Part shown: in pieces, positions 18,193 to 27,187 of the stretch
Position numbering within the stretch: the first letter of the stretch is position 1
Layout: each line of letters begins with the position of its first letter
Assembly (NCBI GenBank): GCA_032128395.1
Contig: JAQBGV010000046.1
Span: forward strand, 18,653 to 82,652
Direction: 5' to 3'
DNA: 64,000 nucleotides
Source: JAQBGV01 sp032128395
GTDB lineage: Bacteria > Planctomycetota > UBA8108 > UBA1146
The notes under the pieces: generated by a model
Seen by the model: the letters and a program-made list of their open reading frames with translations, nothing else
What the model was told of the DNA's origin: nothing
Databases searched by the model: none
Translations under genes and position numbers: made by a program

Positions 18193-19011
18193 TCAACTCC
18201 CGATCACTGAAATCCTGACCGTGGTCGAGGTCACTCCTGTCGGGGAACTTCCAGCAACGGTGTAGGTGCGAGGCGCAGCGACTTCACGCGGAATTCCGGA
18301 AATCTTGCCTCCGATCGGATCGATGGAGAGACCGACGGGAAGGCTGGGGACGACCGCATAGAGCACGATCACTCCGCCGGAGTAGGTCGGCACGAGCGAG
18401 TCGATTTCCACGCCGACGGTGAACTCCCAAGCCACCTGCGAGTAGATCAGGTTCTCGGGTGGTCCCGGAGATCCAGACTCAGCCGACTCCATCGGAGGTG
18501 GTTCGGTCGCCGAGAGCGGCCCAGGGTCACCGCCCGAGAGTGGCAAGGGAGCAAGGACCTGAATGCTCAGCTCCGCGCTGTCGCTTCCACCAGAGTTCGA
18601 GGCGGTCACTGTGTAAGTGGTCAGCGGGGACAGTTGAGTCGGCGTCCCAGTGATACGACCGTTGGAAGTCGAGAGGGTCAAGCCGGGGGGCATGCCCGGT
18701 TGGACGGAATGACTCGCAAGGAAACCCCCGGAGGTGTAGCTCGGTACCAATGGCACAATTGCGGCGCCGAGGTGGAACGGCGGCGGCGAGGTGTAGCTGA
18801 GCCCCGTAGGTGGGACTTCCCCGATAGGTGTAGAACTCTGCGATCCAGGGCTCCCCACTTTCGGGGTGCAGCCACCACCGCGGTTCCCCTCCGGGTTGCA
18901 CCCCGGAATCAGCAGCTGCGTGGCGAGGATCAGGCAAGCGATCGACAGTGGAATCCGGGTGGCGGCACGCTCTTCCCTGCCGCTCGAGGTCGCTCTCTCC
19001 TGGCTCTTCAT
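18193..19011 (-). CDS. Lipoprotein with two putative Ig-like (He_PIG) domains
   Basis: A 272-residue lipoprotein. The lipobox is LLIPGC (Cys about residue 38) after a hydrophobic stretch. Two domains of the putative-Ig type found in bacterial surface proteins follow, each with the signature P-x-G-L-x-[LI]-[ST/DP]-x-x-G-x-I-[ST]-G-x-P: PPGLTLSTSNGRITGTPTQL near residue 120 and PVGLSIDPIGGKISGIPREV near 225. Between them is a Pro/Ser-rich linker. Likely an anchored surface protein mediating adhesion or assembly. It lies upstream of the RHS gene on the same strand, 270 bases apart, so may or may not be cotranscribed. No enzymatic motif is seen. Confidence 0.7.
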   Translation of the reverse strand: MKSQERATSSGREERAATRIPLSIACLILATQLLIPGCNPEGNRGGGCTPKVGSPGSQSSTPIGEVPPTGLSYTSPPPFHLGAAIVPLVPSYTSGGFLASHSVQPGMPPGLTLSTSNGRITGTPTQLSPLTTYTVTASNSGGSDSAELSIQVLAPLPLSGGDPGPLSATEPPPMESAESGSPGPPENLIYSQVAWEFTVGVEIDSLVPTYSGGVIVLYAVVPSLPVGLSIDPIGGKISGIPREVAAPRTYTVAGSSPTGVTSTTVRISVIGS

Positions 19012-19313
19012 GGTTCGTCTCCTCTCCCGTTCTTGCCCATCGGCGATCGATGACGCTACCAGCGATCGATCGTGCCTGCGGGGGTCGTGTGCCCCTACTC
19101 TCTAGGAGCGACGATTCCCGGTGGAGAGGACCAAGCGACTTCAAGTTTCGTGAGTGGGTCGGCTCGAAGAGCAGACAAGAGGGGAGTATCCGCTAGCAGG
19201 ATGGGAGCACCGATGGACGACACACGCTCCGCGGGGTCGAGGGAACGCTCCCATTCCGGCGGATCAGCCTCATCAGGGAATCTCCGACGCCCTTTTCGCG
19301 CGGTCGGGGCCGC
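19012..19313 (-). other. Non-coding stretch between two lipoprotein genes
   Basis: About 300 bases upstream of the Ig-like lipoprotein. I see the ribosome site GAGG ahead of ATG 19011 but no convincing promoter pair, terminator or short gene. Confidence 0.4.
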
Positions 19314-19793
19314 CTAGTGGTCCCCTGTCGGTGCGTGGTTCGCGGCGGGGGAGGGAGACCCTCCGTGGATCGCCGCGGTCGAGGCCGGGCTCTCGTCCGC
19401 ATCCTGGTCCGGCAGCTCGTACGCCATCCCCGAGACGTGGATCCACGACGTCCAGTCGGGGATGGGGAAGATCGTGAACTTCCAGAACGATGCGGGGCTG
19501 TACTGGAAGCTCAGGTGCGCAATGCCGTCCGCCCCGAGCTGTTCCGCGGTGCTGGTCAGCCATTCGACCGCGTCGTCGAGCTCGACGGGGGCGAGCGGGA
19601 TGACCCCGAAGAGATAGAAGCCGGACTTGTAGTAGGAGATGACCTCCAGTGGGCGCGACCCTTCGGGGGCTTCGTCCTGGCTCACCCGCATGCGACTGGT
19701 CTGCAAGTACTCCTGGAGATTGGCCTCGTTCGTCGTCACGCAGGACGAGCAGAGGAACGCGAGAGCGAGAGTGGCAAGGAATCGGGTAGGCAT
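19314..19793 (-). CDS. Small lipoprotein of unknown function
   Basis: A 159-residue lipoprotein. The signal peptide MPTRFLATLALAFLCSSC has a clear lipobox with Cys at residue 18. The mature part includes YYKSGFYLFGVIPLAPVELD near residues 54-73, then a helical stretch (AVEWLTSTAEQLGADGIAHL) and an aromatic segment (SFWKFTIFPIPDW). This layout resembles small envelope lipoproteins of unassigned family; I do not recognise a function. The C-terminal 30 residues are low complexity (Ala, Pro, Ser). It stands alone, with about 280 bases to the end of the giant gene upstream, a gap that holds a dockerin fragment. Confidence 0.65.
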   Translation of the reverse strand: MPTRFLATLALAFLCSSCVTTNEANLQEYLQTSRMRVSQDEAPEGSRPLEVISYYKSGFYLFGVIPLAPVELDDAVEWLTSTAEQLGADGIAHLSFQYSPASFWKFTIFPIPDWTSWIHVSGMAYELPDQDADESPASTAAIHGGSPSPAANHAPTGDH

Positions 19794-20003
19794 GAGTTCC
19801 TCCAGAGGGGGATCCTACCGGTGTATCGGATGGCGGGCCGAGTCCCTTGAGGGGTGAGACGGGAGAGACCCGCAACAAGGGCTCCACCGCCAACTGTCCC
19901 GGATCGAACCATCGTGGCGCAATCACCCAACCGAGTTCACAATGCGCGGCGCAGAAGTGCCCATGATTTTCCGAACCAGGACCTCGCGAGCGGAGCGACA
20001 GCA

Positions 20004-20072
20004 TGCCTCGGAGCAAGCAGCGCCTGCGATGCGAACGATGACGGAGTCATCGACATCGCGGACGTGATCGCG
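20004..20072 (+). pseudogene. Dockerin repeat fragment
   Basis: On the plus strand the codons from 20004 read CLGASSACDANDDGVIDIAD and on to VI. This is one complete dockerin-type calcium loop with the Cys spacing of the intact dockerin proteins nearby. No start codon or upstream gene body accompanies it, and it ends 5 bases before the stop of the giant gene on the other strand (20077). It is the remnant of a lost gene. Confidence 0.6.
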
Positions 20073-20076
20073 CCTC

Positions 20077-23000
20077 CTAGCCCATTCCTGTGGGGTGTTG
20101 GAGCGACCGCTGCCGCCACACCACCCACGCCGCCGCCACCAGGAGCATCACCCAGGAGAGTAGCTGCAGCGTCGCGCCGTCCTTCGTCAGACGCAGGTTC
20201 AAGCTCGCGTCCGCGTCGCTGCGACGGAAAGTGTACGTCACCGCGCCCGCCTCCGGGGTCGCCGGGGGAAAGCCTGCAGCTGCGCGCAGCCTCGCGGTGT
20301 CCGGCAGCGGGGTGAGGCCGCCGCTCGGGTCGATCGGTCGCGGCTTCGCAGCTTCTGCCGCAGAGGTCGCCGGGAGCGGGGACAGCGCCCGCCATCCCGG
20401 GTACGGATGCGGCGAGAGGAGTGACTCGGCTCCGGGTCCGGTCCCCGTCTGTTGCGGTTCTTCTCCCCCAGCGGCGGGGGAGTCCGCGCGGCTGCCGCCG
20501 CGCCACCCCTTTCCGTGGAGGAACTGCGCGCGGTCCTGGAACGCCTCCTCGTCGGGGGCGGCGCCGGCTTCGCGCCCGGCCTCCGCTTCGAGGGCTTGGC
20601 GGATCTGCTGCTGCGCCTGCTGGGTCCTCTGAATCACCTGGTCGTTGTCGCGCCACTGTTGTTCGAGATTCTTCTCGCCGAAGATCCCCAGCTGCGACAT
20701 CTCCCCAGCGCTGCGGTTCAGCTCCGAGAGACCGGCGAGAGAATCGCCGAGCTGCTGCTCGATCTTCGCGAGCTGTTGCGCCGCACGCTCACGGCCACGA
20801 CGGGACTGCATCCCTTGAGATGCATCGAGCACCGTCGCTTGCTGTTCCATCAGCTGCCGCAGGCGTTCGGCATGGCGGGCGCTCGGTGGTGCCTGTTGCA
20901 TGCGACCGCCGCTCTCGGTCACGGCGTAGCCCTCGGGGAAGCGCACTGTCCAGATCGTCTCGACCACCTGTACGGCATCGTTCACGACCGTGGGGGCCTC
21001 GAGCTCGGCGTGTGCTCGGAGCGATGGGAGATCGACGTCGCGCTCGGCGTAGGTCAGGACGATCTCGCGGGCGAGTTGCGACCCGACCGCGGGGTCGACT
21101 GGGATCCGCAGCCGAGCGGGGTTGGCGCGGCCGGTGGCGCCTGGCTCGCTCGCGACCGCGACCGGGATCCCGTCGACGGTGACGCCCCACAACGTCGCAC
21201 CCAACGGGAGGTCGACCGTGAGGAACTGCAGCCGCTCGTTGAGGAGGGTGATCGCCGCCTCGCTCCGCATCGTGCCGTCGCGGCCGAGGCGGGTCGTGAT
21301 GTCGACGAGCGGGATCACCGCCGCGAGCCCCTCGGCGACTTCGATCTCCTCCTCGGCGAGAGTGAGCTTCCAATCGACCGCGCCCGCGGTGAAGGTCGCG
21401 CGGATGCTCTCGGCGCGGACCCCGGCGGGGAGGAACGGTACGCGCTCCCGTTCGATCGGGGTCAGTCCGGTCGGGGTGAGGGCGAGGGTGAGCGAGCGCT
21501 CCGGCTGGACGACGCCGACGTACACCTCGGTCTCCTCGAGCGGCTGGCCTCCGTCGATGACGACGACGGGGGCGAGCACGATCGGGGTCGCATCATCTCC
21601 CTCGGAGCCGCGCGGAATTCGGTGGAGGAGGTCGATCTCGACGATTCCGGTCACCGGCGAGAGGAGTTGGATGACGACCTCGGTGCCGGCGTCACCGCGT
21701 CGCACGACGCGGCTGCGTTCGTCGCGCACCGTCAGGTCGACCAGTTCGGCACCGGGGGGGATTCGGAGGACGAAGGTGTCCCGACCGGAGAAGCGCACCT
21801 CCGGTACTATGCGTGAGTGGACGGTGAGCTCTTCCTCGCCGAGGTGCGCGAAGGAGACGACGGTCGCGCGGAGTCGACTCGCGCGCGGATGAACCGTGAT
21901 GGCGAGAGGCGCCTCGGCGCGCACCGTTCGGAACGCGAAGCGGGTCCGATCGCGCGGCGCCAGCGACATCCACGGGGCCGCGCGCTCGACCGGAACCGCC
22001 TCCCACGTCGAACCACCTGCGCTGGCGAGATCGATCCCCTCCTCCGAGGCGATCGTCCAGGTGACGGTCTCCTCGAGCCGCGTCCCCGCGTCGGCGAGCG
22101 TGCGCAGCGCTGGGAGTGAGAGCGCGGTCGGAGTCTCGCCGGTGAATTCGAGCTCGGCGGACCAGACGATCGCATCGCCGACCGCGGCGCGCGCGCCGAG
22201 GTCGAGGATCAACTCACGTCCGGTTCCTGCGGGGACGACCTCGAAACGCCTCAGCTTTGCGGTCTCCACGTTCGGCACGGTCCATCCGTCGGGGAGCGCG
22301 ACGCGCAGGCGGAGCGGCCCTCGCTCGACTTGGGTGAAACGAGTGCGCACGAAGACCTGCAGTCGGTCGGCGGCGATGCGGGCGACCGCTTCGGTTTCGA
22401 GATTCGCTCGCGATGGAGCGGGAACGAGCGAGAGCGACGAGCCGGCGGCGCTGCCATGTCCGTGGTGGACCCGGTCGGCGCGGATCCCGTCGATGCGCAC
22501 CGCCTCCCCGGCCTCCGTGATCGAGGCGCGGGCGAGATCGGAGAGCGCGTCGGGGGAGAAGCGCCACCCTTCGCCATGACTCAGACCGACGAAGGTCTCC
22601 TGTCGCACCGCGCCCTCGAGGGTCAGGGTGGGGAGAACAGTGGTGCGAGCGTCGGCGAACCCGAGGATGCGGAAGCGAACCGCTTCGACCGGGACCCGAA
22701 AACTCACCTCGAGGAACGATCTGCCGTTCTCGGTGAGCACGCTCCACTCCGAAACCTGCGTCCCGTCGATCGCGACGACCTCCCATCCCCCTTCGATCCG
22801 GTAGCGCGCCCGTTCGACGGGACGACCACTGGCACCGACGAGTTCGATTCGGACGAGGTCGAGCCGGTCGTCGACCGCGCGCAATTCGGTGTACGAGACC
22901 GAAGAGACCTGCGCCGAGAGATCTCCCTCGATCCGGGGGAAACTCCAGGTGAGCGCGAAGCTGCCGGTCGGACCGACGTCGATCGCGAAGTGGTCCTCGG

Positions 23001-26000
23001 TGTCGGGATCGAGGGCGAGGCCGGGGGACGAGCGCGCCGCATCGATCTCGGCGCCCGTGGGGAGGACGCCGGTGACCCGTGCCGCGGCAGCCGCGACGAT
23101 CGGGGTGCCGATCGAGTACACCCCGAGGTTTCGGGAGATCTCACCGACCCATTCGAGCTCGAGTTGATGGATACGACGTCCGCGCAGGAGCAGCTGATGC
23201 GCCCCTGCGATCGGGGTCGTGCCCGCCGGGGCGCCGTCGACGGTCGCCCGTTCGAGACGCGCGCCGCCCACCGGGAGGGAGAGCGTCACCCACTTCTCGG
23301 GCTCGAGGACTTGGACCGGCATCGTGCCGCGCAACCGGTAGCGATCCCCCTCGAGTTCGAGGGTGTAGCTCCCGGCACCGACCGCGTACGGGACCGGCGT
23401 GTCGGCTACTTCTGGGAGCGGGATCTCATCCGGATGGGCGAGACGCCACAGCTCCCGAAAGCGCTTCTCGGAGATGTACACCTTCGGAGACTCGGCACCC
23501 GAAGCCCAAGGCGGGCCATCGGGACCGTACGGGATCAGCACGGTATCGAACGGGGTCGGGAGCGCCGGCAGTTCGATCGCGCGGGTCGGCTCACCCTCTT
23601 GCGCGGTGACGGTCCCCGGCCCTGCGATCGTCGCGACCAACAGGATCGCGCCCGCGACCGCTCCTTCGAGGAACGCGAGGCGCCGCTGTCTGCGGCTCGC
23701 GAGTCCTGCGGCCGCAGCCCGCACGAGCAGACGAATGCCACCGAGTGCGAGCGCCACGACCAGTCCCTCGCAGAGCGGGATCCAGAGGAACGGCGACTCC
23801 CAACCGAAAGCGGGGGGGAGAAAAGTGCCGACGAAGAGCCCGACGCCGATCAGCAGCCAAAGTTCTCGACTCCGACGCAGGCGATCGAGGATGAAGCAGG
23901 CGATCAGGGCCGCTCCGAAGATGAAGCGCACCCGTCCCTGACTTCCGAGGATGTCTCGGTAGCGGAGTTCCGCCCGCGGGCTCCCGCCATATTTCGACAG
24001 GATCACTCGACGCCCGGCGGCGAGGAGCGGCGGACGCACCGCGGGGGCCTTACCGACCCCGGCGATCTCGTCGCCGGCCTTCCGGGGAGCGAGGCTGCGC
24101 CCGGCCCCGGAAGCGGCCGCCTCTTCCACGAGCGCGCCCTCCGCCTCGGCCGGAGTCAGAGCGGGCGCCGAGACGTATGGCCGCGCCGCGCGGGCCGCCT
24201 CGAAGATCGAGAAGCGCGGCAGCCGTCCGTGGAGTAGCGCTCCGAAGAAAGAGTTCGCGAAGTACTGCACTCTCTCCTCGGAACGGGGGTCGGCGGGGAG
24301 CAGGTTTCCCCCCTCTCCCGCGAACACGCGAATCCCCTCGGGGTGGTGGATCGTCCACCGGGTCTCCCCGACCGGGACTCCGACGAGTCGAGGTCCTTGC
24401 TCGCGCCACGTGCCGTAGCCGTCGAGGGCGCGAGCTCGGCCATCGCGCGGTCGTTCCGTGGTGATCGAGAGACGCGCGTGCGAGCGAGGCGGCAGTGGGA
24501 TCGCGATGCGCCGGAACCCGGCGGGGACCCCTCCTTCGTCGGTCCGGACGTGCCGGATCGGCTCGCCATCGATCGTCACTGCGAGACAACGTGCATCGGC
24601 GGGGAGGTCGATGCGCAGGGTCTGTTCTCGGGCGGAGGAGAGGAGGATCTCGCTCTCGGTGCGGCTCGTTCCGTCGCGCCCGAGCACGGTGTTGATGACG
24701 AGCTCGCGGGCGAGCTGAGTGAGGACCGGTGCGCGCGCGTGGAGGATCGTGGTAAAGGTCCCGGCGCCGCCGAGGCGGCGATGGCGGAACGCTTCGAGGA
24801 GGCGTCCCTCGAGCCATGGCTCCGCGAAGTCGGGAAGATCGTCGAGCTCGATCCGCGCGAGTCCTGTTCCCGGGGCGATCTCGACCTCGACCGAACCCTG
24901 GCTCTGGACCGCGAGGAACCGCGCGCCGCCGAAGTCACCCCCGAGGCCGATCTCGGGGAACGCGATCGGAGTCCCGGGGATCGCGGGTACTTCCAGCTCG
25001 ACGCGGATCTGACGCATCCCGGTCCACGGTCGGACGAACCGTACGGTTTGTCGGCCGCCGGCGGAGTCCGCGACCACTTCGCGGATGCCATCGCCGAGCA
25101 CGTGTACCGCGACATCGGCGCCGAGCGGTGGATGTTCGATGGTGAGGACATCGACCGCGCGGTCGAGCACGATCACCTGGAGGTCGGTGCGGATGCGCAC
25201 CGCGTGCGCGGTCCCCTGGGGGCCGTGGGTGCGCTCGGCCGCGAGAACGTGGGTCACCGAACGGACCTCGCCCTGCGCGGGGAGGCGCCTCGCGGTGAAC
25301 GCGACGGTCGGGGTGGCGGACGCGGTGGTCACCCCTGCGACGAGGCGTGCGCCGATCGCGCCGAGACCGTTCCCGGATGGGGACTGCGCCAGTGCATCGA
25401 GTTCTTCCGCGGGGAGCGTGCGCCAGCCATCGAGCTCGCTCCTGGCGAGGAGGAGGTCGTTCGAGAGCACGATCCCGAGGTCGGTGCGTTCGAGGAGCGC
25501 GGACTCCCCGGTGGTGGCGACCGGGCGGGGGAGCGCGAACTGCGCGATCCGTCCCTCGGGACCCGGAGCTTCGGGGAACTCGATCGGTTCGAGGACGATC
25601 CGCGCGACGAGAGGGTGCGTTCCATCGAGGGAGCGTGGCGGGACGATGCGGATCTGCCGCGCACCATCGCGTGCGACCTCCTCCCAGCGGAGCGCCGGGC
25701 CGCCGTCTGCGCGATCGAGCGAGACCACCTGCCACTCGGGGGGGACGTCGAGCGCGAGTTCGACCGCTCGCCCCGCGGGGACTCGCCACTGGAGCACGCC
25801 GTGGGCGCGACGCCGCTCGAGATCCTCGAGGACGAGGTAGCTCTGGCGCAGGGTGACCTGTGGCGTGTCTTCGATGACCTGCAGAGCGAGACGTGCGGGG
25901 AGCCGGCTGAACACGAAACGGCCGACCGGGGCGTGCGTCGCGACGTCGGGCGCCCCGGACCGACGGGGGAATTCCCGCAGAGCGGTGCCGATGCTCGGAT

Positions 26001-27186
26001 CGAGCGGTTCGACCCCGGCTTGTTCATCGACCCGGAGCGTCCCTCGCGGTGGTCCGAAGAGGAACACGACCCCGCGGTCGCTGCTCGCGTTCTCGAGGCG
26101 CGGCGGGGTGAAGGTGATCCTGTCCCCGACGATCGTCATCGGGCCGTCGAAGCGGAGCACGACCTCGCCGCTCGTCGACTCTCGGAGCGTGACCTCGACC
26201 CCGCCATCGATCGGTTGCCAGGTGTGGAGGAGATCTCCCCCGGCGCCGACTACCGACATCTCGGCGGGAACCTGGAAACGCAGTGTTTCGGTGCGCCGCC
26301 GCGAGATGTGTACCCGGGACTCCCAGAGGAAGCGCGGATCGACGGCGCGGGCGAGGATCGAGATGCGGTGCGTCGCGGTCAGGAGGAGCGGATTTTCCTC
26401 GAGGGTGCGCTCGCGCCGCCAGCGGAGCTCGATCGAGGTCGCACCTCCGAGTGCAACTTCGAGCCTGGTCGCGGCATCGCCGGCTTCATCGACGAACGGG
26501 AGCACGTCGAGCACCCCCGTGACGGCTCTCGCGGTCGCCCGGCCGGGTACCTCCATCGTGAAGGTCCCCGCGGCGGCTGGGACGACGGGGCCGGTGAGGG
26601 TCGCGCCTTCATCTCCCTCGCCGATCGGCAGGGTGTAGATGACCCGCGCGGTGTGGCGCCCTGCCCCGCGGATGAGGAGTGATGCAAATCCGTTCTCGAG
26701 CACGATCCATCCGGGGGCGTCGTCGAGGGTGATCGACCCGAGATTGGGGAGTGCGCGGCCGAGGGGGCAGCGCGCCCACTCGTCGCCGGTCACGAGCACG
26801 GTGAGCTCGCCTTCGATGCGCACACGTTCCCCGACCGGAGTGCCTTGGTAGCGCCCTTCGAGAACCGCGGCCGCGAGCGGCGGCAGCGGCGGGGGTGGGC
26901 CCTCGCGGCGTTCGAGCGCGGAGTGCACCAGCTCGCGATACTCCTCGAGGTCGAGCACGATCCCGTCGGGGTTCTCGCCGGTGAGGCGTTGGAACTCTTC
27001 GTAGGGGACGTAGAGCTCGCGGAGGCGGACGGGGTCTCGGGGGTCATCGCCTGGTTGGGCGCTTGCGATGCCGGCATGGAGTACGAGGAAGCTGAGGGCC
27101 GTGGAAACCCATCGAAAGAGCCTCGAAGATGGGACAGGCACCGCTGTGCGGAGCCAGTCCCCGCACTTCGAACGGGGGCGAGGCAT
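20077..27186 (-). CDS. Giant membrane protein with two tandem envelope modules
   Basis: A 2369-residue protein built of two related halves. After a signal sequence (about 20-47; WVSTALSFLVLHAGIASAQ), module A spans roughly 50-1080 and is beta-rich; it opens with LYVPYEEFQRLTGENPDG and EGRYQGTPVGERVRIEGEL. A membrane region at about 1085-1185 has several hydrophobic helices (FIFGAALIACFIL; LWLLIGVGLFVGTFL; AVAGAILLVATIAG). Module B (about 1190-2100) opens with KVYISEKRFRELWRL. Near 2105-2220 is a Gln-rich coiled coil (MEQQATVLDASQG), and a final helix (SWVMLLVAAAWVVW, about 2345) ends the chain. No catalytic motif is visible. ATG 27186 sits one base after the upstream stop, with GGAGGAG before it; the open frame runs further upstream, but into the previous gene. 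It is the last gene of the sigma-factor operon. Confidence 0.75.
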   Translation of the reverse strand: MPRPRSKCGDWLRTAVPVPSSRLFRWVSTALSFLVLHAGIASAQPGDDPRDPVRLRELYVPYEEFQRLTGENPDGIVLDLEEYRELVHSALERREGPPPPLPPLAAAVLEGRYQGTPVGERVRIEGELTVLVTGDEWARCPLGRALPNLGSITLDDAPGWIVLENGFASLLIRGAGRHTARVIYTLPIGEGDEGATLTGPVVPAAAGTFTMEVPGRATARAVTGVLDVLPFVDEAGDAATRLEVALGGATSIELRWRRERTLEENPLLLTATHRISILARAVDPRFLWESRVHISRRRTETLRFQVPAEMSVVGAGGDLLHTWQPIDGGVEVTLRESTSGEVVLRFDGPMTIVGDRITFTPPRLENASSDRGVVFLFGPPRGTLRVDEQAGVEPLDPSIGTALREFPRRSGAPDVATHAPVGRFVFSRLPARLALQVIEDTPQVTLRQSYLVLEDLERRRAHGVLQWRVPAGRAVELALDVPPEWQVVSLDRADGGPALRWEEVARDGARQIRIVPPRSLDGTHPLVARIVLEPIEFPEAPGPEGRIAQFALPRPVATTGESALLERTDLGIVLSNDLLLARSELDGWRTLPAEELDALAQSPSGNGLGAIGARLVAGVTTASATPTVAFTARRLPAQGEVRSVTHVLAAERTHGPQGTAHAVRIRTDLQVIVLDRAVDVLTIEHPPLGADVAVHVLGDGIREVVADSAGGRQTVRFVRPWTGMRQIRVELEVPAIPGTPIAFPEIGLGGDFGGARFLAVQSQGSVEVEIAPGTGLARIELDDLPDFAEPWLEGRLLEAFRHRRLGGAGTFTTILHARAPVLTQLARELVINTVLGRDGTSRTESEILLSSAREQTLRIDLPADARCLAVTIDGEPIRHVRTDEGGVPAGFRRIAIPLPPRSHARLSITTERPRDGRARALDGYGTWREQGPRLVGVPVGETRWTIHHPEGIRVFAGEGGNLLPADPRSEERVQYFANSFFGALLHGRLPRFSIFEAARAARPYVSAPALTPAEAEGALVEEAAASGAGRSLAPRKAGDEIAGVGKAPAVRPPLLAAGRRVILSKYGGSPRAELRYRDILGSQGRVRFIFGAALIACFILDRLRRSRELWLLIGVGLFVGTFLPPAFGWESPFLWIPLCEGLVVALALGGIRLLVRAAAAGLASRRQRRLAFLEGAVAGAILLVATIAGPGTVTAQEGEPTRAIELPALPTPFDTVLIPYGPDGPPWASGAESPKVYISEKRFRELWRLAHPDEIPLPEVADTPVPYAVGAGSYTLELEGDRYRLRGTMPVQVLEPEKWVTLSLPVGGARLERATVDGAPAGTTPIAGAHQLLLRGRRIHQLELEWVGEISRNLGVYSIGTPIVAAAAARVTGVLPTGAEIDAARSSPGLALDPDTEDHFAIDVGPTGSFALTWSFPRIEGDLSAQVSSVSYTELRAVDDRLDLVRIELVGASGRPVERARYRIEGGWEVVAIDGTQVSEWSVLTENGRSFLEVSFRVPVEAVRFRILGFADARTTVLPTLTLEGAVRQETFVGLSHGEGWRFSPDALSDLARASITEAGEAVRIDGIRADRVHHGHGSAAGSSLSLVPAPSRANLETEAVARIAADRLQVFVRTRFTQVERGPLRLRVALPDGWTVPNVETAKLRRFEVVPAGTGRELILDLGARAAVGDAIVWSAELEFTGETPTALSLPALRTLADAGTRLEETVTWTIASEEGIDLASAGGSTWEAVPVERAAPWMSLAPRDRTRFAFRTVRAEAPLAITVHPRASRLRATVVSFAHLGEEELTVHSRIVPEVRFSGRDTFVLRIPPGAELVDLTVRDERSRVVRRGDAGTEVVIQLLSPVTGIVEIDLLHRIPRGSEGDDATPIVLAPVVVIDGGQPLEETEVYVGVVQPERSLTLALTPTGLTPIERERVPFLPAGVRAESIRATFTAGAVDWKLTLAEEEIEVAEGLAAVIPLVDITTRLGRDGTMRSEAAITLLNERLQFLTVDLPLGATLWGVTVDGIPVAVASEPGATGRANPARLRIPVDPAVGSQLAREIVLTYAERDVDLPSLRAHAELEAPTVVNDAVQVVETIWTVRFPEGYAVTESGGRMQQAPPSARHAERLRQLMEQQATVLDASQGMQSRRGRERAAQQLAKIEQQLGDSLAGLSELNRSAGEMSQLGIFGEKNLEQQWRDNDQVIQRTQQAQQQIRQALEAEAGREAGAAPDEEAFQDRAQFLHGKGWRGGSRADSPAAGGEEPQQTGTGPGAESLLSPHPYPGWRALSPLPATSAAEAAKPRPIDPSGGLTPLPDTARLRAAAGFPPATPEAGAVTYTFRRSDADASLNLRLTKDGATLQLLSWVMLLVAAAWVVWRQRSLQHPTGMG

Positions 27187-27187
27187 G

